Positions 8,233 through 17,469 are shown, counted from the stretch's first letter. The stretch: 27,613 nt of DNA from Gemmatimonadota bacterium (GCA_002712305.1 PATE01000137.1:1-27613), one strand, 5' to 3'. Numbers and translations are program-made. Notes: a model not told the origin generated them from the sequence alone.

Positions 8233-11200
8233 TCATGCGCGCTTCTTCTTAGCCCTCGGCCGGGGCAATACCTCGGCCAGGAATCGTCCCGTGTGAGACG
8301 ACTTGTGAGCGGCGATTTTCTCTGGTGTGCCCTCGACGACGATTTCACCCCCCTCTGCACCCCCCTCTGGACCCAGGTCGATCACGTGATCGGCGGTTTT
8401 GATCACATCGAGGTTGTGTTCGACGACGACAAGCGTATTGCCCGCCTCGACGAGACGCTGCATGACCTGCAACAGTTTCTGAATGTCGGCAAAATGCAGT
8501 CCTGTCGTGGGCTCATCCATGATATACACCGTACGCCCTGTCCCGGGTCGCGATAGTTCCGCCGCCAGTTTCAGACGCTGCGCCTCACCGCCTGACAGGG
8601 TGGTTGAGGACTGGCCGAGGGACATGTATCCCAATCCGACATCGTCCATGATCTGCAGCTTGGTCTGGATCGCCGTGACATTGGTGAACAGGGGCAACGC
8701 GTTTGAGACAGTCATATCCAGAACGTCGCTGATCGTGAATCCCTTGAACTTCACTCCCAGTACATCACTTGTGTAGCGACGTCCATCACAGGCGTCACAT
8801 CGCACCCATACATCGGGCAGGAAGTGCATTTCCACACACTTGACGCCCAGCCCTTCACACGCCTCACAGCGTCCGCCGGGTCGGTTGAAGCTGAATCGAC
8901 CGGGGGTGAATCCGCGGACCCGGGCCTCTGGGAGCTTGACGTAGAGTTGGCGAATATGGTCGAAGACACCCATCACCGTGGCAGGTGTACTGCGAGGCGA
9001 ATGACCGATCGGTGTCTGATCGATGTTGATGACCTTGTCCACATGCTCGAGACCCTCGATCTCGTCACATTCACCGACCTGACGGCTGGCGCCATTGAGG
9101 GCGACGGCGAGACTGGTATAGAGGATCTCTTCGACGAGAGAGCTTTTACCCGAGCCGGACACGCCGGTGACACAGGTGAAGGTGCCGAGAGGGAAGTCCA
9201 CGTCGATGCCTGTCAGGTTGTTCTGCCGGGCACCGACGATGCGCAGCATGTTGCCCGGCCCCTTGCGTCGCTTCTCTGGGATGCCGATGACCAACTGCCC
9301 GCGCAGGAAGGCGCTCGTGCGCGACTTAACCTTGTCGGGCGACACGGGTTTGGGCTTGCCTTTGCCCGTGTATCGCGACAGTTGTGCGGGAGTCCCATTG
9401 GCCACCACCTGCCCGCCACCTACACCAGCGCCCGGTCCCATGTCGACGATGTAATCCGCCCGTGCCATCGTGTCGCGATCGTGCTCAACGACGACGAGGG
9501 TATTCCCCAGATCTCGAAGATCACCGAGGGCGTCCAGGAGCCGATCGTTGTCCCTCGGGTGGAGACCGATGGTCGGTTCATCCAACAGGTAAAGGACACC
9601 GGTGAGCCCCGAACCGATCTGACCTGCCAGGCGGATTCTCTGAGCCTCACCGCCCGAAAGGGTCGCAGCCCGGCGGTCGAGGGTGACGTAACCAAGCCCG
9701 ACACGTTCTAGAAACCGCAGACGACTCTGCACTTCCTGCAGCAATTCACCGGCGATCTCGGCCTCGCGGTCGCTGAGATCCATCTCATCAAAGAATGCCA
9801 GGCACTCGGTGATCGGACGCCGCTGCAGGTCGATGATTGTCACCTTGCGCAGGTGAACCGCACGACTGTCGGTCTTGAGGCGACTTCCTTCGCAGGCAGA
9901 ACACTCTACTTCACGCAGAAGGCTCTTGTAGCGAGGAACATGCCGGGCCACTTCGTCCACCGTGGGCAAGACGCCGGAATACCGGACCGAAACGTCGAGA
10001 TCGGGAATGTCGATCGAGCGCTCCGGGGCGCCGTACAGCAAGGCCCGACGGGCTTCGGGCGACAATTCACCGACAGGGGTTTCCAGGTCAAAACCGAGTT
10101 CACCACCGACCACCTGCAGCGTCCGGCCAAAGACCGACCCCCGAGGGACCTCGTCCCATACCGAGACGGCCCCTTGCCTTACCGACAGCCGGCGATCGGG
10201 TAGTAGCAGCTCACGATCGACGCCTTCTCCCGTACCCAGGCCTTCACAAACGGAGCACATGCCGTCGTGGTGATTGAAGGAAAAAGACTGCGGGACGAGA
10301 GGAGTGAAACTGCGGGCACACGAGGGGCACGAGAAGCGACGACTATATCGAGTCTCCTCGCCGTCATCCGGTCCCCAGACGACGACTTCACCCCCAGACA
10401 GGTCGACGGCTCGTTCGACCGATTCAGCGAGGCGACCGCGGGACCGGGCGCGCACGGCGAGACGATCGACGACGATCTCCACACTGTGGCGCATCCGCTT
10501 GTCGAGGTCGATCTCCTCGCTCAGCTCGATAACGTCGCCGTCGATACGGACCCGCGCGAACCCATCCTGACGGGCGTGACGCAGGAGGGTTTCGTATCCC
10601 TCGTTTCGATGGGGTTCCATGGGCGCCAGCAGCACGACTCGGCGATCCTCGGGCATGGCCAGGATCCGGTCGACCATCTGATCGATCGTCTGGGCACCGG
10701 CGGGAACACCGCAGCGCGGACAGTGTTGGGTCCCGATGGTGGCAAACAGAGCCCGCACATAGTCGTACACCTCGGTCACAGTGCCGACTGTGGAACGGGG
10801 GTTCTTGCTGGGTGCTTTCTGCTCGATGGCAATCGCCGGTGACAACCCGCTGATCCGCTCGACCTTCGGCTTCTGCATCTGGTCGAGAAACTGACGAGCG
10901 TAAGCAGACAAGGACTCCACATAGCGACGTTGTCCCTCCGCGTAGATCGTGTCGAAAGCGAGGGTCGACTTGCCCGATCCACTGACCCCCGACACGACGG
11001 TTATCTTGTCACGTGGGATTCGGATGTCCACGTCCTTCAAGTTGTGCATTCGTGCGCCGACGATTTCGATCTCTTTCAGGCCCACATCGCCATTGCTCGT
11101 GCTCTTCTTCGTGCCCGACCGCTCCGAGCGGCGCTTGCCGCTGAACAACTCGGCCAGGATTCGCCCAGTATGTGAGTCCGAGACCTCGGCCATCTGCTCA

Positions 11201-13956
11201 GGGGTCCCACTGGCGATCTCAAGGCCCCCCGCGGCGCCCCCCTCGGGGCCCATGTCGATGAGCCAATCGGCGGTCTTGATGACATCCATATTGTGCTCGA
11301 TGACGACGACCGTGTTGCCCCCATCCGCCAGGCGATGGAGGATGGCGAGCAGTTTGTCGATATCAGCGAAGTGCAGCCCCGTCGTCGGTTCGTCGAGCAG
11401 ATACATGGTGCGACCGGTGCTCTTGCGACACAGCTCTTTCGACAATTTGACGCGCTGCGCTTCGCCACCCGACAACGTCGGTGCTGGTTGGCCGAGCTTG
11501 ATATAACCGAGACCTACGTCGTGCAGTGTCTCGAGAACCCGATGGATGTGAGGTACGTTTTCAAAGAGTTTGAGTGCCTCATCGACCTCGAGATCGAGGA
11601 CCTCGGCGATCGAGTGATCACGAAACTTCACCGACAGCGTCTCGCGATCGAATCGCTGGCCGCCGCAGGCCTCGCAGGTGACCCACACGTCGGCAAGGAA
11701 TTCCATCTCGACGAGAATCGAACCATTGCCGTCGCAGGCTTCACACCGGCCACCTTTGACGTTGAAGCTGAATCTTCCCGGCGCATACCCCCGCAAACGC
11801 GACTCGGGGAGTTGGGCAAACAGTTGGCGCACCGGCGTAAACAGGTCGGTGTAGGTCGCCGGGTTGGACCTCGGCGTGCGACCGATGGGACGCTGATCGA
11901 TGCGAATGACTTTGTCGAGCTGCTCGATCCCTTCGATGGCATCGTGGTCGCCGGGTTCGGTCTGCGCTCGATGGAGGTCATTGTCGAGTTGCTTGAACAG
12001 AATGTCGTTGACGAGCGAACTCTTCCCTGAGCCCGAGACGCCGGTCACACAGCTGAGCACGCCCAACGGGATCCGCACATCGATGTTGCGCAGGTTGTTG
12101 TGCCGCGCACCCTTGACCGTCAGCCACTGATCCTTCGCCTCACGACGAGCGGCGGGGATGGCGATCTGATCGTCGCCTGCCAGATAACGCCCCGTGAGCG
12201 ACTCCTTCTGTGCAGCAACGTCGTCGGGTGCCCCATGGATGACGATGTGGCCGCCTCGATCGCCCGCACCCGGTCCGAAGTCGACGAGCACGTCGGCCTG
12301 ACGCATGGTGTCTTCATCGTGCTCGACGATAATCACCGTGTTGCCCACGTCGCGCAGACGACGCAGCGTGTCGAGGAGGCGCTGATTGTCGCGGTGATGG
12401 AGTCCGATGGAGGGCTCGTCGAGGATGTAGAGCACCCCCACCAGTCCCGAGCCGATCTGGCTGGCGAGACGAATCCGCTGTGACTCACCACCAGACAGCG
12501 TATGAGCACCCCGATCGAGGGTCAGATACCCCAGACCGATGTCGTTGAGCAGATCCAGCCGCCCGCGAATCTCCTTCAGTGCATCTTCGGCGATGATCGC
12601 CTTTTCGTCGGTCAGTCGCAGATCGTGAAAGAACCGTCGACTCTCTTCGATGGGCAGGGAGGTCAGTTCGGGCAGGGTTTGATCGTCGATGAGTACACCG
12701 AGGGCCTCGCGACGCAATCGACCACCGTCGCACGTGCTGCAGCGCTCGGTGCGCACATACTGACCCAACTCACGGCGAACCTTGTCATTGCCCTGATGGA
12801 GTCTCTCTTCGATAGAGTCGAGAGCACCTTCGTAGCGGTCTCGGTGCGTCCACGTGTTGCCGCTCTGATTGGTGTAGTTGAAATCCAGTTTCTTGTCGCC
12901 GAGCCCATGGAGGAACCCCTTCTTCTGTTTCTCCGTCAGGTCTGACCAGGGGGCGTCGAGGGCGAAACCGAGGTGTTCGGCGACGCCTTCATACAAGTGG
13001 TAGCGCCATCGATTGCTCTTCACGTCGCCCAGAGGTTCGACGGCGCCATCCAGGATGGACTTGTCGGAATCAGGGACGAGAAGCTTTTCGCTCATGAGCA
13101 CGCGGGTGCCCAGACCACTGCAATCGCCGCACATCCCACTGGGATTGTTGAAAGAGAACATCTGTGGCGTGGGTTCGACGAAAGACACGCCGCACTTCAC
13201 ACAGTCGAAATTCGCCGACAGAAGACGGTCGTCCTCTCCCTCGATGGCGACGATGAGCGATCCTTCTCCCAGACGCAGGGCGTTGTCGACGGCCTCTTCC
13301 AGGCGCGACTGCACATCGCCTCGCAGAACCAGGCGATCTACGACGATTTCGATCGTGTGCCGTGCATACCGATCGAGTTCGGGTGGGGTGTCGAGGCTGT
13401 AGATCTGCCCGTCCACACGAGCCCGCAGGAAACCATCGCGGTGCATCTCTTCGAACAGATCGTGATACTCACCCCGTCGATTGTCGACGACGGGAGCCAG
13501 CAGGTGCAGGCGGCTGTTGGCGGGCAGCGCCGCGACGCGCCCGACGATCTGATCCCGTGTCTGGGCGCCGATCTCGCTCCCACATTCGGTGCAGTGTGGT
13601 GTGCCGCAGCGTGCGAACAGGACTCGCAGGTAGTCGTGGATCTCGGTGACGGTGCCGACTGTCGAACGGGGATTGGCCCCGCCCGTCTTCTGAGAGATCG
13701 AGATCGTCGGTGCCAGACCACCGATCTGATCGACGTCGGGTTTCTCCATCTGACCGATAAACTGTCTTGCGTAGGCAGACAGTGAGGCCACGTAGCGCCG
13801 CTGGCCCTCGGCATACAGGGTGTCGAAGGCCATGGAGGATTTGCCTGACCCGGACACGCCGGTAAAGCAAATCAGCCGATTCTTTGGCAGTTCGAGATCG
13901 ACGTTTTTGAGATTGTGGACGCGGGCGCCGCGAACGCGGAGAGTGCCGCTTTCCAT
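8233..13956 (-). CDS. uvrA: Tandem (double-length) excinuclease ABC subunit UvrA
   Basis: UvrA is the damage-recognition ATPase of nucleotide excision repair, working with UvrB and UvrC on DNA. Usual length is about 940 residues; this chain is 1907 and holds two complete copies (about 1-940 and 959-1907) joined by a basic, Ser/Thr-rich linker. Four Walker A motifs GVSGSGKS lie at 33, 639, 990 and 1598. Four LSGG signatures lie at 487, 828, 1433 and 1787, each followed by a DEP Walker B. Zinc-finger Cys pairs are intact in both copies (252/255 with 276/279; 738/741 with 761/764; 1210/1213 with 1234/1237; 1697/1700 with 1720/1723). No frameshift or stop separates the halves. The frame extends to 14196, but UvrA homology begins at the ATG at 13956 (MESGTLRVRGA). 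Tandem UvrA is known from Chlamydiae. Confidence 0.95.
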   Translation of the reverse strand: MESGTLRVRGARVHNLKNVDLELPKNRLICFTGVSGSGKSSMAFDTLYAEGQRRYVASLSAYARQFIGQMEKPDVDQIGGLAPTISISQKTGGANPRSTVGTVTEIHDYLRVLFARCGTPHCTECGSEIGAQTRDQIVGRVAALPANSRLHLLAPVVDNRRGEYHDLFEEMHRDGFLRARVDGQIYSLDTPPELDRYARHTIEIVVDRLVLRGDVQSRLEEAVDNALRLGEGSLIVAIEGEDDRLLSANFDCVKCGVSFVEPTPQMFSFNNPSGMCGDCSGLGTRVLMSEKLLVPDSDKSILDGAVEPLGDVKSNRWRYHLYEGVAEHLGFALDAPWSDLTEKQKKGFLHGLGDKKLDFNYTNQSGNTWTHRDRYEGALDSIEERLHQGNDKVRRELGQYVRTERCSTCDGGRLRREALGVLIDDQTLPELTSLPIEESRRFFHDLRLTDEKAIIAEDALKEIRGRLDLLNDIGLGYLTLDRGAHTLSGGESQRIRLASQIGSGLVGVLYILDEPSIGLHHRDNQRLLDTLRRLRDVGNTVIIVEHDEDTMRQADVLVDFGPGAGDRGGHIVIHGAPDDVAAQKESLTGRYLAGDDQIAIPAARREAKDQWLTVKGARHNNLRNIDVRIPLGVLSCVTGVSGSGKSSLVNDILFKQLDNDLHRAQTEPGDHDAIEGIEQLDKVIRIDQRPIGRTPRSNPATYTDLFTPVRQLFAQLPESRLRGYAPGRFSFNVKGGRCEACDGNGSILVEMEFLADVWVTCEACGGQRFDRETLSVKFRDHSIAEVLDLEVDEALKLFENVPHIHRVLETLHDVGLGYIKLGQPAPTLSGGEAQRVKLSKELCRKSTGRTMYLLDEPTTGLHFADIDKLLAILHRLADGGNTVVVIEHNMDVIKTADWLIDMGPEGGAAGGLEIASGTPEQMAEVSDSHTGRILAELFSGKRRSERSGTKKSTSNGDVGLKEIEIVGARMHNLKDVDIRIPRDKITVVSGVSGSGKSTLAFDTIYAEGQRRYVESLSAYARQFLDQMQKPKVERISGLSPAIAIEQKAPSKNPRSTVGTVTEVYDYVRALFATIGTQHCPRCGVPAGAQTIDQMVDRILAMPEDRRVVLLAPMEPHRNEGYETLLRHARQDGFARVRIDGDVIELSEEIDLDKRMRHSVEIVVDRLAVRARSRGRLAESVERAVDLSGGEVVVWGPDDGEETRYSRRFSCPSCARSFTPLVPQSFSFNHHDGMCSVCEGLGTGEGVDRELLLPDRRLSVRQGAVSVWDEVPRGSVFGRTLQVVGGELGFDLETPVGELSPEARRALLYGAPERSIDIPDLDVSVRYSGVLPTVDEVARHVPRYKSLLREVECSACEGSRLKTDSRAVHLRKVTIIDLQRRPITECLAFFDEMDLSDREAEIAGELLQEVQSRLRFLERVGLGYVTLDRRAATLSGGEAQRIRLAGQIGSGLTGVLYLLDEPTIGLHPRDNDRLLDALGDLRDLGNTLVVVEHDRDTMARADYIVDMGPGAGVGGGQVVANGTPAQLSRYTGKGKPKPVSPDKVKSRTSAFLRGQLVIGIPEKRRKGPGNMLRIVGARQNNLTGIDVDFPLGTFTCVTGVSGSGKSSLVEEILYTSLAVALNGASRQVGECDEIEGLEHVDKVINIDQTPIGHSPRSTPATVMGVFDHIRQLYVKLPEARVRGFTPGRFSFNRPGGRCEACEGLGVKCVEMHFLPDVWVRCDACDGRRYTSDVLGVKFKGFTISDVLDMTVSNALPLFTNVTAIQTKLQIMDDVGLGYMSLGQSSTTLSGGEAQRLKLAAELSRPGTGRTVYIMDEPTTGLHFADIQKLLQVMQRLVEAGNTLVVVEHNLDVIKTADHVIDLGPEGGAEGGEIVVEGTPEKIAAHKSSHTGRFLAEVLPRPRAKKKRA

Positions 13957-14006
13957 GAAGTCGCCGATGGGGAATTGGGAAGTTGAATGGCCGGAGCGAA
14001 CACGCC

Positions 14007-14035
14007 AATCTACTCGAGGGATATGACCCCGGCAA
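14007..14035 (-). promoter_or_regulatory. Putative sigma70-type promoter for uvrA
   Basis: On the minus strand, TTGCCG (14035-14030) and TAGATT (14012-14007) are separated by exactly 17 bases. Each matches four of six consensus positions. Transcription would begin near 14000, giving a leader of about 45 bases before the uvrA ATG. I see no CTGT-N8-ACAG or GAAC-N4-GTTC LexA-like box in the gap, so no SOS control is evident. Confidence 0.4.
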
Positions 14036-14073
14036 GGCAGGAGAGAGGGTTGTCTGACGTGCAGGCATCGACG

Positions 14074-14102
14074 TTGACGGCAATGGGGGTCACCGCTATC
14101 CT
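14074..14102 (+). promoter_or_regulatory. Putative sigma70-type promoter for the sugar isomerase / thpR pair
   Basis: TTGACG at 14074-14079 and TATCCT at 14097-14102 have an exact 17-base spacer. The -35 matches five of six consensus bases. Transcription would start near 14109 and leave a leader of about 87 bases. The divergent uvrA promoter lies about 40 bases to the left, so the 239-base gap 13957-14195 serves both directions. Confidence 0.5.
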
Positions 14103-14195
14103 TCCGCCCGCTGTGCGGTAGGAAAAAGAGCCCCTCCCAACGGTTGGATGCGGACCCACCAAAGCCGCTGAGATCGACAAAAAGAGACATTTCCA

Positions 14196-15011
14196 ATGAT
14201 CAAACTGGGTGCCAATACCGTCCTGTTCGGTGGATTCGATCTGGCCACGGCCATGAAACACATCGCTTGGGCCGGATACGACGGCGTCGAACTGTCCGCC
14301 ATTCCGGGAATGTGTGAGCACCTCGAACTGGACAACTGGAAGAGCCAGGTCGGCGACATTCAGGGATTGCGCGAAGAATACGGCCTGGACCTGCTGGCCA
14401 TGGAGGCGACCCGCCTCGACCCGGAGTGGCTGGCCAAGGCCTACGAGGCGGCGGCAGCGATTGGCATCCCTGTGATCAACGTGGGCCCGGGCGGCAAGAC
14501 AGGGAACGAGGACGACTTTCAGCGGCAGACCGATCTGCTGGCAGCCGAAGCGGACAAGGCACACGCCCACGGTGTAATGCTGTGTGTGAAAGCCCATGTG
14601 GGTGCCTGTATCCACGATACACCGACGACTCTGCGGGCGATGGAGAAAATCACCTCACCCGGATTCGGCATCGATATGGATCCGAGCCACATCTTCAGGG
14701 CAACAGGTGGTGAGAACCCGGTGGAGGCCCTGGCGGGTGTCATTTCACGGGTCGGTCACATCCACATCCGCGATTGTCGCGGCGACCTGCGAGCCACAGC
14801 GGGTCCGCCGGGCCCGCCCGAGGAGCAGGCCTGCGGTCGTGGTGAGATTGACCTGTTCGGGTACATTCGCGTCTTGCACGAGTCGGGGCTGGATGTAGCG
14901 GTCAATCTCGAAGTCATCGGTGCCCTCGAATACGATCTGGGGCAGGTGACCACCATCGCCGCCGAGAGTCGCGGCTACCTCAACGCCTGTCTGCGGGCCT
15001 GCCAGGCCTGA
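14196..15011 (+). CDS. Sugar phosphate isomerase/epimerase (AP endonuclease family 2-like TIM barrel)
   Basis: This 271-residue cytosolic protein has the xylose-isomerase-like TIM-barrel pattern: MIKLGANTVLFGG opens strand 1, WAGYDGVELS is the strand 2 motif, and the probable metal site is formed by Asp162 and His165 (IDMDPSH), His188/His190 (GHIHIRD) and Glu239 (VNLEVIG). Family members isomerise or epimerise sugars and related polyols using a divalent metal; the substrate is not readable. An extra Gly/Pro-rich loop with two glutamates (around 203-212) follows the HIHIRD strand. The ATG is preceded by AAAGAGACATTTCCA, a modest ribosome-binding site. It is the first gene of a short plus-strand unit with thpR, 16 bases downstream. 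Confidence 0.82.
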   Translation: MIKLGANTVLFGGFDLATAMKHIAWAGYDGVELSAIPGMCEHLELDNWKSQVGDIQGLREEYGLDLLAMEATRLDPEWLAKAYEAAAAIGIPVINVGPGGKTGNEDDFQRQTDLLAAEADKAHAHGVMLCVKAHVGACIHDTPTTLRAMEKITSPGFGIDMDPSHIFRATGGENPVEALAGVISRVGHIHIRDCRGDLRATAGPPGPPEEQACGRGEIDLFGYIRVLHESGLDVAVNLEVIGALEYDLGQVTTIAAESRGYLNACLRACQA

Positions 15012-15027
15012 TCGAACCCGCCGCTTC

Positions 15028-15612
15028 ATGGCAGACTCAGCCAGAGGCAGCGGCGACCTGCGCACGTTCATCGCCGCCGAACTGAGCGTGCCCGTTCGTG
15101 AGGTCATTACAGAGTTGATCGCAAAGTTGTCGCCCTGTTGGCCGCAAGGAAAGGTGCGCTGGTCGAAGCCCGAGAATCTGCATCTGACGCTCCGATTCCT
15201 TGGGGCGACACCGCAACCCCAGATCAGCCCTGTGAGCGATGCCTTGCAGGTAATCTGCAGGAAGCGCAGGCCGATCTCTCTCATGTTGAAGGGGTTAGGT
15301 GCCTTTCCTGACATTCGTCGGCCGAACGTGATCTGGGTGGGTCTCCAGCAAGAAACGGAGGCCCTCATTGACCTTCAACGTCAGATCGAGTCCACCGTCT
15401 GTGACCTGGGATGGACCGCCGAGCGACGGCCTTTCCGCCCACATCTCACCATTGGCCGGCTCCGCCAGACCACCAGGTCGCAGGATACGAGCTGGGTGGA
15501 CACCGAAGTGCCGGAAATCTCCTACTCCGTGAACACCGTGTCTCTGATCGAGAGTCAACTCGCGCCGAGGGGAGCGATTTACCAGACATTGTACCAGGCG
15601 CAACTAGAGTGA
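15028..15612 (+). CDS. thpR: RNA 2',3'-cyclic phosphodiesterase (LigT/2H family)
   Basis: This 194-residue protein is a two-histidine phosphodiesterase. Both catalytic HxTx motifs are intact: His52-Leu-Thr54-Leu (NLHLTLRFLG) and His139-Leu-Thr141-Ile (FRPHLTIGR). Length and motif spacing fit the bacterial ThpR family, which opens 2',3'-cyclic phosphates on RNA or tRNA fragments to 2'-phosphates and was first known as a 2'-5' RNA ligase. The protein is soluble with no signal peptide. The ATG lies 16 bases after the sugar isomerase stop with no strong ribosome-binding site, so I assume co-transcription. Nothing links the two genes functionally. Confidence 0.9.
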   Translation: MADSARGSGDLRTFIAAELSVPVREVITELIAKLSPCWPQGKVRWSKPENLHLTLRFLGATPQPQISPVSDALQVICRKRRPISLMLKGLGAFPDIRRPNVIWVGLQQETEALIDLQRQIESTVCDLGWTAERRPFRPHLTIGRLRQTTRSQDTSWVDTEVPEISYSVNTVSLIESQLAPRGAIYQTLYQAQLE

Positions 15613-15626
15613 ATTTGCACCAGAAG

Positions 15627-15641
15627 TCACCGATTCGGTGA
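15627..15641 (+). other. Short perfect hairpin after thpR
   Basis: TCACCG, a three-base loop ATT and CGGTGA form a perfect six-base-pair stem between the thpR stop and the ribosome-binding site of the deacetylase remnant. There is no following T-tract, so it could be a weak terminator remnant or an RNA end structure. I would not call it an intrinsic terminator. Confidence 0.35.
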
Positions 15642-15654
15642 GTGAGGAGCATCT

Positions 15655-15907
15655 ATGTCAGACAAGCCCTGTATCGTTGCTGTCGGCGCCCACGCCGCCG
15701 ATATGGAGTTCACCGCCGGCGCCACGCTGCTCAAACACGTGCCGTGCCGGATGGCAGGCCCACATCACCAAACTGACCATAGGCGAAAAGGGTGCTTCTA
15801 CACAGACCGTCGACGAATATGCGTCGCAGAAGAAGGCAGAGGCGGACGCCTGTGCTGAGGTCCTCGGAGCCACCCAGCACTATGTGCCCTACAAGGATGG
15901 CGACTGA
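15655..15907 (+). pseudogene. PIG-L/LmbE-type deacetylase, N-terminal remnant with a +1 frameshift
   Basis: A good ribosome-binding site (GAGGAG, 15645-15649) precedes an ATG whose first 29 codons read as the start of a PIG-L N-acetylglucosaminyl deacetylase: a strand (CIVAVGAH), then AADMEFTAGATLLKHV. The usual metal-binding pattern near here is H-P-D-D; this copy has His-Ala-Ala-Asp. The frame then fails, but removing one C at 15742/15743 restores RAGWQAHITKLTIGEKG and then a typical Ala/Glu/Cys-rich helix up to YVPYKDGD. A TGA at 15905-15907 follows directly. Family members run to 220 residues or more, so roughly the last 60 percent is gone. The base insertion could be a sequencing error; the loss of the C-terminus is not explained that way. 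Confidence 0.7.
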
Positions 15908-16236
15908 CGGCAGGCCACAAGAAGGACCTCGTCCTGACGCCTCGACTGACCGAGAAACCGGGTCGTATCGCCATCTACGGCTGGCACAAACTCGATGGCA
16001 TTCCGATTCAGCCACTGAGCACCGTCCACAGCGCCGACTACGCCGACTACTCGCACGGGGTTCGGTTGGTGTGGGACCAGGTCACTGTAAACGGGGAGCG
16101 ATTCTCCATTGCCCAGATTCTCGCTGACTCCAAGCGCGCCGCGCTGCTGAGTCGACGAAGGCCCCTTCGATCCGGATGCGTTGGTCCGGAACTGGCTCGT
16201 CTCTCCCCAAAAGGGAATCACTCGATGCACGCGTGA
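15901..16236 (+). pseudogene. C-terminal remnant of an uncharacterised conserved protein (GHKKD ... YADYSHG family)
   Basis: Directly after the deacetylase remnant, another frame reads LTAGHKKDLVLTPRL, then RIAIYGWHKLDGIPIQPLS, then YADYSHGVRLV. From memory, this order matches the C-terminal half of conserved bacterial proteins of unknown function; I cannot name a domain. About 80 residues remain, with no N-terminal part and no start codon of its own. A second single-base insertion (C at 16153) breaks the frame: without it the text reads LSDEGPFDPDALVRNWLVSP, which looks native. The current frame instead ends at the TGA at 16234-16236. The junction with the deacetylase lies within about 15900-15912, so I infer a deletion that joined two unrelated genes. 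Confidence 0.55.
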
Positions 16237-16290
16237 CCGCAGGGGGTCGCTGCCGGCTGCCTGTCGGGAAACTCTCAGGCCGGGTCAGGC

Positions 16291-17469
16291 TCAGTATAGG
16301 GGATGGAAGATGGCGAAGGAACTCGTGTAGCCGTGGAGGTAGGTCGAGTCGCCAACAGGTCCGATCTCACCACCGCAGAACATGCCCGCCAGGGGCACTT
16401 CGCCAACGATGCTCTGGAAGAGGCCGCTGTCGTGATGGGCCTCGCCGAACAGATGTTTTCCTCTGCCCGTGCACGTGAACAACAGGGCTCCCGCCGCTTC
16501 TGCCTCAGTACCGTCGCGATATCTGCGCAGCAAGAGGTCGAGTTCATCGTGCGCCGATTCCGGGTCGCGCAGATGGAATTGGACCGTCTGCCCCCGCTCA
16601 AGATGATCGCCGATGGCGATGGTACCCTTCTCATGGTTGAGTTGCAGTACGTTGCGAATCAGAAAGTCCCCGGCACCATAGTCGGCTTTCAATCCCGTCG
16701 ATGCAATACCCAGGTGGAGCGATCTCTGGAGAAGCTCCTGGTCCTGCTCGATCAGGGTGTGATACAACTCGACGAGAACCTCCACGGCAGGCCGGTCGTC
16801 CAGCCCGGAGAGCAGATACCCATCGCAATCAGTGATCGTCATGGGCGACCCCACGGGCCGACAACCCTGGGCGACGACGGTATCCACGCCGATGTTCCCC
16901 TGCAGGGCGATCCCTGCGCAGCCACCGGACAGCAGTTGATCACCCATGAACATGCAGTTTTCGCGCAGGACAGAGGCGAGCCCGCCGATCTTGGCCGAAT
17001 CGGGGTAGGCGAAGTCGAGGCCCATCAGCAGCGGGCGCGGATCGAAGGGGACCTCGCCGGTGGGGTCCACGAACAACAGAAAGTGGGGTGTTTCTCCCGG
17101 GTCGACATCAAGGGCCCGGTGCCACTGGTCAGGCCCGGCATCCAGTGTGGGCAGGTCCGGCTCGGTAACGTAGAATGGGGTGATATCGACGCCGGGCAAG
17201 GACGCGGCGATGACGCTCACCGACGGTCGGTCTTCGATCTCGCGTGCGTTGCCGATGATGCCGGTGCCGGTGCAGCCGACAAACAGGGCTGGTGACAGAA
17301 TTCCCGCGACGGCCTCAGGAACGCGTTCATAGTCAGCCTCGTAGTGAGGCGTCAGAAAGAGGATGAGCAGATCCGCCGGAGCACCGAGACGGGCACGGAC
17401 ATCGCGACGCAATTCGGTCAGCGCGCGGCCGAGGTCCTTCTCATGAGATATGCTGGAAACCCATTTCAC
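16291..17469 (-). CDS. FIST-domain sensory protein (FIST_N plus FIST_C)
   Basis: This 392-residue soluble protein has the two-part FIST architecture. The N-terminal domain opens with VKWVSSISHEKDLGRALTEL and continues through GCTGTGIIGNAREIED. The C-terminal domain lies in roughly the last 150 residues, with LLFTCTGRGKHLFGEAHHDS and GMFCGGEIGPVGDSTYLHGY, the strongly conserved FIST_C ending. FIST proteins are predicted small-ligand sensors, often fused to or beside signalling domains; this one stands alone. The frame is open to 17793, but homology and spacing favour GTG at 17469, which leaves a 45-base gap to the divergent creatininase. No good ribosome-binding site precedes it. Whether it senses a product of the neighbouring amidohydrolase is speculation based on position only. 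Confidence 0.82.
   Translation of the reverse strand: MKWVSSISHEKDLGRALTELRRDVRARLGAPADLLILFLTPHYEADYERVPEAVAGILSPALFVGCTGTGIIGNAREIEDRPSVSVIAASLPGVDITPFYVTEPDLPTLDAGPDQWHRALDVDPGETPHFLLFVDPTGEVPFDPRPLLMGLDFAYPDSAKIGGLASVLRENCMFMGDQLLSGGCAGIALQGNIGVDTVVAQGCRPVGSPMTITDCDGYLLSGLDDRPAVEVLVELYHTLIEQDQELLQRSLHLGIASTGLKADYGAGDFLIRNVLQLNHEKGTIAIGDHLERGQTVQFHLRDPESAHDELDLLLRRYRDGTEAEAAGALLFTCTGRGKHLFGEAHHDSGLFQSIVGEVPLAGMFCGGEIGPVGDSTYLHGYTSSFAIFHPLY

Noticed and set aside
13957-14196. 80-residue N-terminal extension of UvrA
   Set aside because: It covers the divergent promoter region, lacks homology to UvrA, and the chain matches UvrA exactly from the ATG at 13956.
15905-15907. TGA after the PIG-L remnant as a selenocysteine codon, given the nearby selB
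   Set aside because: The protein sequence after the TGA belongs to a different family in another frame, and PIG-L enzymes do not carry Sec there.
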